Part shown: piece by piece, positions 60,063 to 64,000 of the stretch
Layout: each line of letters begins with the position of its first letter
Numbering within the stretch: the stretch's first letter is position 1
Source: Brachybacterium faecium DSM 4810
GTDB lineage: Bacteria > Actinomycetota > Actinomycetes > Actinomycetales > Dermabacteraceae
Assembly: GCA_000023405.1 (NCBI GenBank)
Contig: CP001643.1
Location: 3,472,001 to 3,536,000 of the forward strand
Direction of reading: 5' to 3'
Length of the DNA: 64,000 bases
Program-made: the position numbers and the translations under genes
The notes under the pieces: model-generated
What the model was told of the DNA's origin: nothing
Seen by the model: the letters and a program-made list of their open reading frames with translations, nothing else
The model's database searches: none

Positions 60063-60944
60063 TCAGGCCTCCGGGATCTCGCGGTCGAAGGTCTCCGGCG
60101 TGATCGAGGCCGGTTCCGGGCCGCCGCGCACACCGGTGTCCAGCGCGTCGATCCGCGCGAGCTCGTCGGCGGTGAGCTCGAACCCGGCGACGTCGAAGTT
60201 CTCCGCGATGCGCTCGGGCCGGACGGATTTCGGGATCGCGGAGCGCCCCTGCTGGAGGTGCCACCGCAGCATCACCTGCGCCCGCGTCCTGCCGTGCGCC
60301 TCGGCGATCTCGCCGAGCACGGGGTCCTCGAAGGTGGAGCGGGGGCTGTCGCCGCGGTAGCTGGTGATGCCGCCGATCGGGGACCAGGCCTGGGTGAGGA
60401 TGCCGTGCTCGGCGTCGGCCGCCTGCACGTCGGCCTGGGTGAAGTAGGGGTGCACCTCGACCTGGTTGACGGCCGGGACGACCGAGGTCTCCGCGAGCAG
60501 GCGATCCAGCACATCGGGCATCACGTTGCTGATGCCGATCGCGCGCACCCGCCCGTCGGCCAGGAGGGTTTCGAGCGCCTTGTACGCGCCGATGGTGCGT
60601 TCGAAGTCGGTGGGCACCGGCTGGTGCAGCAGGAGCAGATCGATCTGGTCCACGCCGAGCTTTCCCGCGCTCTTGTCGAAGCCGTGCAGGGCGCCGTCGT
60701 AGCCGTAGTCCGTGATCCACAGCTTCGTCTCTAGGAACACCTCGGAGCGGTCCATCTCGGCGCGGCGGAGGGCCTCGCCCACCTCCCGCTCGTTGCCGTA
60801 GGCGGCGGCGGTGTCGATCAGGCGATACCCGACGCGCAGCGCCTCGGCGACCGCGGAGATCGTCTCCTCCGGCGGGGTCTGGAAGACGCCGAAGCCCAGC
60901 GCGGGCATCCGGACGCCGTTGTTCAGGGTGAGGGTGGTGGTCAT
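60063..60944 (-). CDS. Aldo/keto reductase
   Basis: A 293-residue NADPH-dependent carbonyl reductase of the AKR5/2,5-diketo-gluconate reductase type. The catalytic tetrad is complete: D44 and Y49 in LIDTAAAYGNE, K74 in FLETKLWITD and H107 in DLLLLHQP. Late motifs IPKSVRPERIAENFDVAGFE bind the cofactor. ATG 60944 overlaps the stop of the upstream XRE regulator as ATGA, so regulator and enzyme are co-translated. Substrate unknown. Confidence 0.94.
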   Translation of the reverse strand: MTTTLTLNNGVRMPALGFGVFQTPPEETISAVAEALRVGYRLIDTAAAYGNEREVGEALRRAEMDRSEVFLETKLWITDYGYDGALHGFDKSAGKLGVDQIDLLLLHQPVPTDFERTIGAYKALETLLADGRVRAIGISNVMPDVLDRLLAETSVVPAVNQVEVHPYFTQADVQAADAEHGILTQAWSPIGGITSYRGDSPRSTFEDPVLGEIAEAHGRTRAQVMLRWHLQQGRSAIPKSVRPERIAENFDVAGFELTADELARIDALDTGVRGGPEPASITPETFDREIPEA

Positions 60945-61813
60945 GTCGTGCTCCTGGGTGAGATGTCCTGGTCGGTGACGGCGAGGCTGCCGAGCAGCCG
61001 GATCCGCTCCTCGGTGGGGCTGCCGGGCTCCGCGGTGTAGGCGAACATGAACCAGTCCGGGTTCGCGGGCAGGTCCATCGCCTCGTAGCTGAGCTCGAGA
61101 TCCCCCACCACGGGGTGGTGGATCCGCTTCGCTCCGGCGCGGTGGTGGCGCACGTCGTGCACGGACCAGCGCTGCCGGAAGGCGTCGCTGCGGGTGACGA
61201 GCTCGCCGATCAGGTCCGTCAGCCCCTTGTCCAGCGGGTTCTGCCCGGCATAGGTGCGCATGGTCGCCACGATGCCGTCCGCGTTCGCCTCCCAGTCGGG
61301 GAAGAAGAGGCGCGCGGCGGGATCGAGGAAGGTGAACCGTGCCGTGTTCGCCCGGCCGGAGGGGTCCTCGAACAGCGGCACGTACAGGGCGCGGCCCAGT
61401 GCGTTCGCGGCCACGAAGTCCATCCGGCGGTCCCGCACCCACACCGGAGCGCCGGTGACCGCGTCGAGGAAGCGCTGGAAGGCCGGGGTGACGCCCTTCT
61501 CGCAGGCCTTCTTGCGCCTGCGCATCGGGCGGGGTCCGGCCGCGCGGGCCAGATCGTCCAGGTGGTCCCTCTCCGCCTCGTCGAGCCGGAGAGCCTGTGC
61601 GACGGAGTCGAGCACCTCGGCGGAGACCCCGGCGAGGTCCCCGCGCTCCATCCGCGCGTAGTACTCGACGCTCACGCCGGCGAGCATCGCGACCTCCTCG
61701 CGGCGCAGGCCGGGCACCCGACGGCGGGAGCCGCCGATGATGCCCGCCTGCTCCGGGGTGATCCGGTCCCTGCGCGTGCGCAGGAAGTCCGAGACCGCTG
61801 TTCGATGATCCAT
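60941..61813 (-). CDS. XRE-family regulator with MmyB-like ligand-binding domain
   Basis: A 290-residue regulator. The N-terminal helix-turn-helix ends with RRVPGLRREEVAMLAGVSVE followed by YYARMERG, a highly conserved actinobacterial form, and the C-terminal 200 residues are of the MmyB-like (PAS-like) ligand domain: FVAANALGRALYVPLFEDPS and FFPDWEANADGIVATMRTYA. Proteins of this type often sit next to one oxidoreductase gene and control it; here the coupled aldo/keto reductase is the obvious target. ATG 61813. Confidence 0.93.
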   Translation of the reverse strand: MDHRTAVSDFLRTRRDRITPEQAGIIGGSRRRVPGLRREEVAMLAGVSVEYYARMERGDLAGVSAEVLDSVAQALRLDEAERDHLDDLARAAGPRPMRRRKKACEKGVTPAFQRFLDAVTGAPVWVRDRRMDFVAANALGRALYVPLFEDPSGRANTARFTFLDPAARLFFPDWEANADGIVATMRTYAGQNPLDKGLTDLIGELVTRSDAFRQRWSVHDVRHHRAGAKRIHHPVVGDLELSYEAMDLPANPDWFMFAYTAEPGSPTEERIRLLGSLAVTDQDISPRSTT

Positions 61814-61949
61814 GCGCCCACGGTAGGACCGGTCCCGTGCGGGAAGGAGGAACTGTCAGTACACGGATCAGCGGCCCCTCCCTCCTCCGGCGGCATCGCG
61901 CATAGAGTTCCCGGACCATCCCCGACCCCGTCCCGAGGACCTCTCCCCC

Positions 61950-63128
61950 GTGAACCGTCTCCTGGTGCCGACCTCCGCGCTGATGTGGGGGCTGCAGATC
62001 GCCTTCCTCAGCCCGTCTCTCGCGCTGATCCTGGCCACCCTCTACGGGGCCGGCACCACCGAGATCGGGTGGGTGCTGGCGATCTACAACGCGAGCGGCT
62101 TCCTCGCCTCGCTGGTGGTGCCCGCCTGGGCGGACCGCCGCCAGGAGTATCTGGGGCCGATGCTGCTCAGCGGCGTGCTCACGGTGCTGCTGGTGCTGCT
62201 GCTGGCCCTGGTCACCACCCTGCCCCTGGTGACCATCGTGCTGGTGGTGGTGGGCGGACCGGCCGGGGTGGGGGTCTCGCTGCTGTGGGCGCATCTGCGC
62301 CATGCCGGGGCGCGGCCCGCGCAGATCGTGAACACGCGCGCGATCGTCTCGGTCGCGTGGGTCGCGGGGCCTCCGCTCGCGACGCTCATCATCGGCTGGT
62401 TCGGGCCGCAGGCGATCCTGCTCGCGATCGCTCTGGTGGCGCTGGCGAACATCGGCACCACGATGCTCATGATCCGCGGCCACCGCACCGCCCTCGCCTC
62501 CGGCACCCCGCCGGCCCCCGCGCACGAGGAGGACGACGTCTCCCTCGGCACGGCGGGCATCGTGCTGGTCACCGCCGCGTTCGTGCTGCTGCAGGCCACG
62601 AATGCGACCGCCATGTCGTTCCTGGCCGTGTACGTGCCGCAGACGATGGGCGCGGACGTGGTGTGGGCCGGTGTCGCGCTCGGGGTCGCCGCCGGCCTCG
62701 AGGTGCCGGCGCTCATGATCGTCGCGCGGCTGACCACGCGGCACTCGAGCCTCGGCCTGATCCTCACCAGCTGCGTGGCCGGGATCGCCTACTACCTGGG
62801 CGTCGCCGTGGCGTCCGGGCCGATCCTGCTGATCGCGCTGCAGGTGCTCAACGCCTGGTGCTTCGCGGGGATCGGTGGGGTGGGGCTCACCCTGTTCCAG
62901 CAGATGATCCGTCGGCCGGGCCTGTCCACCGGGCTGTACATGAACACCCGGCGGGTGGGCGCGATCCTCTCCGGCCCGCTCATCGTGCTCGGCGGGGCGA
63001 CCGTCCTCGGCCAACGCGCCACGTTCCTCGCCTGCGCCCTGCTGACCCTGGTGGGCCTGCTGATCATCGCCGTGGCGGGCCGGCGCAGCTCTCAGATCGT
63101 GGCCACCGAGCCCGCGTCGACCCGGTAG
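61950..63128 (+). CDS. MFS transporter, SetA-like sugar-efflux type
   Basis: A 392-residue permease with 12 predicted helices. Features recall the sugar-efflux (SET) group: WGLQIAFLSPSLALILATLY, VSLLWAHLRHAGARPAQIVN followed by TRAIVSVAWVAGPPLA, and FNQ/QQMI-type late loop FQQMIRRPGLSTGLYMNTRR. The start is GTG 61950 with GAGGA upstream. Divergent from the XRE regulator. Its 3' end overlaps the convergent SDR gene by 37 bases. Confidence 0.87.
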   Translation: MNRLLVPTSALMWGLQIAFLSPSLALILATLYGAGTTEIGWVLAIYNASGFLASLVVPAWADRRQEYLGPMLLSGVLTVLLVLLLALVTTLPLVTIVLVVVGGPAGVGVSLLWAHLRHAGARPAQIVNTRAIVSVAWVAGPPLATLIIGWFGPQAILLAIALVALANIGTTMLMIRGHRTALASGTPPAPAHEEDDVSLGTAGIVLVTAAFVLLQATNATAMSFLAVYVPQTMGADVVWAGVALGVAAGLEVPALMIVARLTTRHSSLGLILTSCVAGIAYYLGVAVASGPILLIALQVLNAWCFAGIGGVGLTLFQQMIRRPGLSTGLYMNTRRVGAILSGPLIVLGGATVLGQRATFLACALLTLVGLLIIAVAGRRSSQIVATEPASTR

Positions 63129-63892
63129 TTCGAGCCGGTGACGAAGGAGGCGCGGTCCGAGCACAGGAACGCGACCACGGCCGCGACCTCCTCGGGCTCG
63201 CCCCGGCGCTCGAGCTCGAGGTGCGGCCGCTGCTCCTGGAGGAAGGAGCGGATGGCCTCGTCCCGGTCGACGCCGAGCTGCGCGGCGCGCTTGTCCATCA
63301 TCGCGTCGGTCATCGGCGTGTGGATGAACGCCGGGGAGACCGCGTTGACCAGCAGGCCCTCGCGCGCATAGGTGCGCGAGAGGCCCTTGGACAGCGCGAG
63401 CAGCCCGGCCTTGGAGGCGCAGTAGGGCAGCTCGTCGTCGTAGGGCTGCACGGCATCCTCCGAGGTGAGGAACACCAGGCGGCCCCAGCCGCCGCGCCGC
63501 AGGGCCGGCAGGAACTGCCGGGTGATGCGCACGGCGCCGAGCAGGTCCGTGGTCAGCGTGTCCACCCACCCCTGGTCGTCGATCTCGTGGAACAGCCCCT
63601 GCGCCCCGGTGACCCCGGCGGCGTGGACGAGGATGTCGATGTCGCCGATCGCCTCCTGGACCGCCGCGCCGAGCGCTTCGATCTCCTCGAGGCGCGTGAC
63701 GTCGGCGGCGTGGTGCAGCACTCGGCCCGCGGAGGGGTCGAGGGAGTCCGCGGCGCGGGCGAGCTCCTCGGGGTCGCGGTCGGTGAGGAACACCGTGACC
63801 CCCGCGTGCAGGAGCTCCTGCGCGCTGTGCCAGCCGATCCCGGAGTCGCCCCCGGTGATCAGCGCCTTCTTCCCGGTGATGTGCAGGTCCAT
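63092..63892 (-). CDS. Short-chain dehydrogenase/reductase
   Basis: A 266-residue classical SDR. The cofactor motif TGGDSGIG (residues 13-20), VHAAGVTG, and the catalytic S144, Y157 and K161 (FLTSEDAV, PYCASKAG) are all present. The C-terminal FLCSDRASFVTGSNYRVDAG is standard. Asp at position 38 in the FLTDRDPE region suggests NAD preference. Substrate unknown. It starts two bases after the stop of another gene that runs off the right edge, so they form an operon. Confidence 0.93.
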   Translation of the reverse strand: MDLHITGKKALITGGDSGIGWHSAQELLHAGVTVFLTDRDPEELARAADSLDPSAGRVLHHAADVTRLEEIEALGAAVQEAIGDIDILVHAAGVTGAQGLFHEIDDQGWVDTLTTDLLGAVRITRQFLPALRRGGWGRLVFLTSEDAVQPYDDELPYCASKAGLLALSKGLSRTYAREGLLVNAVSPAFIHTPMTDAMMDKRAAQLGVDRDEAIRSFLQEQRPHLELERRGEPEEVAAVVAFLCSDRASFVTGSNYRVDAGSVATI

Positions 63893-63894
63893 GG

Positions 63895-64000
63895 TCAGCC
63901 GATGCTCCCTCGCAGCAGGTCCCGGTCGGTGATCCGGTCGGCGATGACCGTGCGGGCGGCGTCCCGCGCGCCGTCGATCTGCCACATCAGCACGCCGACG
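63895..64000 (-). CDS. C-terminal end of an unidentified gene, cut by window edge
   Basis: The minus-strand frame from the right edge reads VGVLMWQIDGARDAARTVIA then DRITDRDLLRGSIG before a stop at 63895. Only 34 residues are visible. The two-base gap to the SDR start and the same direction indicate an operon. Too little is present to name the product. Confidence 0.6.
   Translation of the reverse strand, partial: VGVLMWQIDGARDAARTVIADRITDRDLLRGSIG

Overview
The window looks like chromosome of a very high-GC actinobacterium. Gene content and protein style (mycothiol-type ArsC, AztD, Tricorn, IdeR- and Zur-like boxes, many leaderless starts) fit a Micrococcales member close to Brachybacterium (Dermabacteraceae). 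That placement is inference from protein character, not from a search. I see no rRNA, tRNA, CRISPR array, integrase or classical insertion sequence. About 63 genes or gene parts are supported, and most of the DNA is coding.

Layout. 1-6455: histidine-utilisation region on the minus strand (iclR, hutU, hutI, YjiH-type permease cut by the window edge) with hutG divergent; hutH is not in view. 6496-9774: TauE/SafE permease and two small-molecule kinases. 9814-14574: Zur-type aztD lipoprotein, a small membrane protein, gdhA, an MFS permease. 14575-22175: two glycerophosphodiester phosphodiesterases, a lipoprotein, and a carbohydrate-type ABC importer (two permeases and a binding protein, no ATPase) divergent from a LacI regulator, with a perfect CebR-like operator between. 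22218-28033: iron-box-controlled ferritin, BCCT transporter, luciferase-like oxidoreductase, and a DUF418 membrane protein divergent from its TetR regulator over a 41-bp palindrome. 28054-37084: exonuclease III, an SGNH-like/SLH-like pair, Tricorn protease, SRPBCC, tandem Usp, His-rich membrane protein.

37293-39232: PCu(A)C copper chaperone coupled to a Tat-exported Dyp-type peroxidase. 39381-46419: FGGY sugar kinase, uronate genes uxaC-uxuB and a LacI regulator, interrupted by a single-gene unit (40968-42306) in which a DUF559 nuclease-like protein is bounded by 46-bp inverted repeats. This is the most unusual object in the window. 46603-47842: TetR-SMR-SMR drug-efflux operon. 48607-51678: larA-larE-larB for a nickel-pincer racemase and its cofactor. 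52487-55844: arsenic resistance (acr3, arsC, a flavin monooxygenase, divergent arsR). 55845-64000: a broken acetyltransferase, an unknown protein, a two-domain GNAT, a nimT/nimR-like pair, an XRE-aldo/keto reductase pair, an MFS exporter, an SDR, and the C-terminus of one further gene.

Many genes without a Shine-Dalgarno sequence have TANNNT ending 6-8 bases before the start codon, which implies leaderless mRNAs. Operons with 1-8 base stop/start overlaps are also common (hutU-hutI, malF-malG, TetR-SMR-SMR, larA-larE-larB, uxaC-uxuB, acr3-arsC, XRE-AKR).
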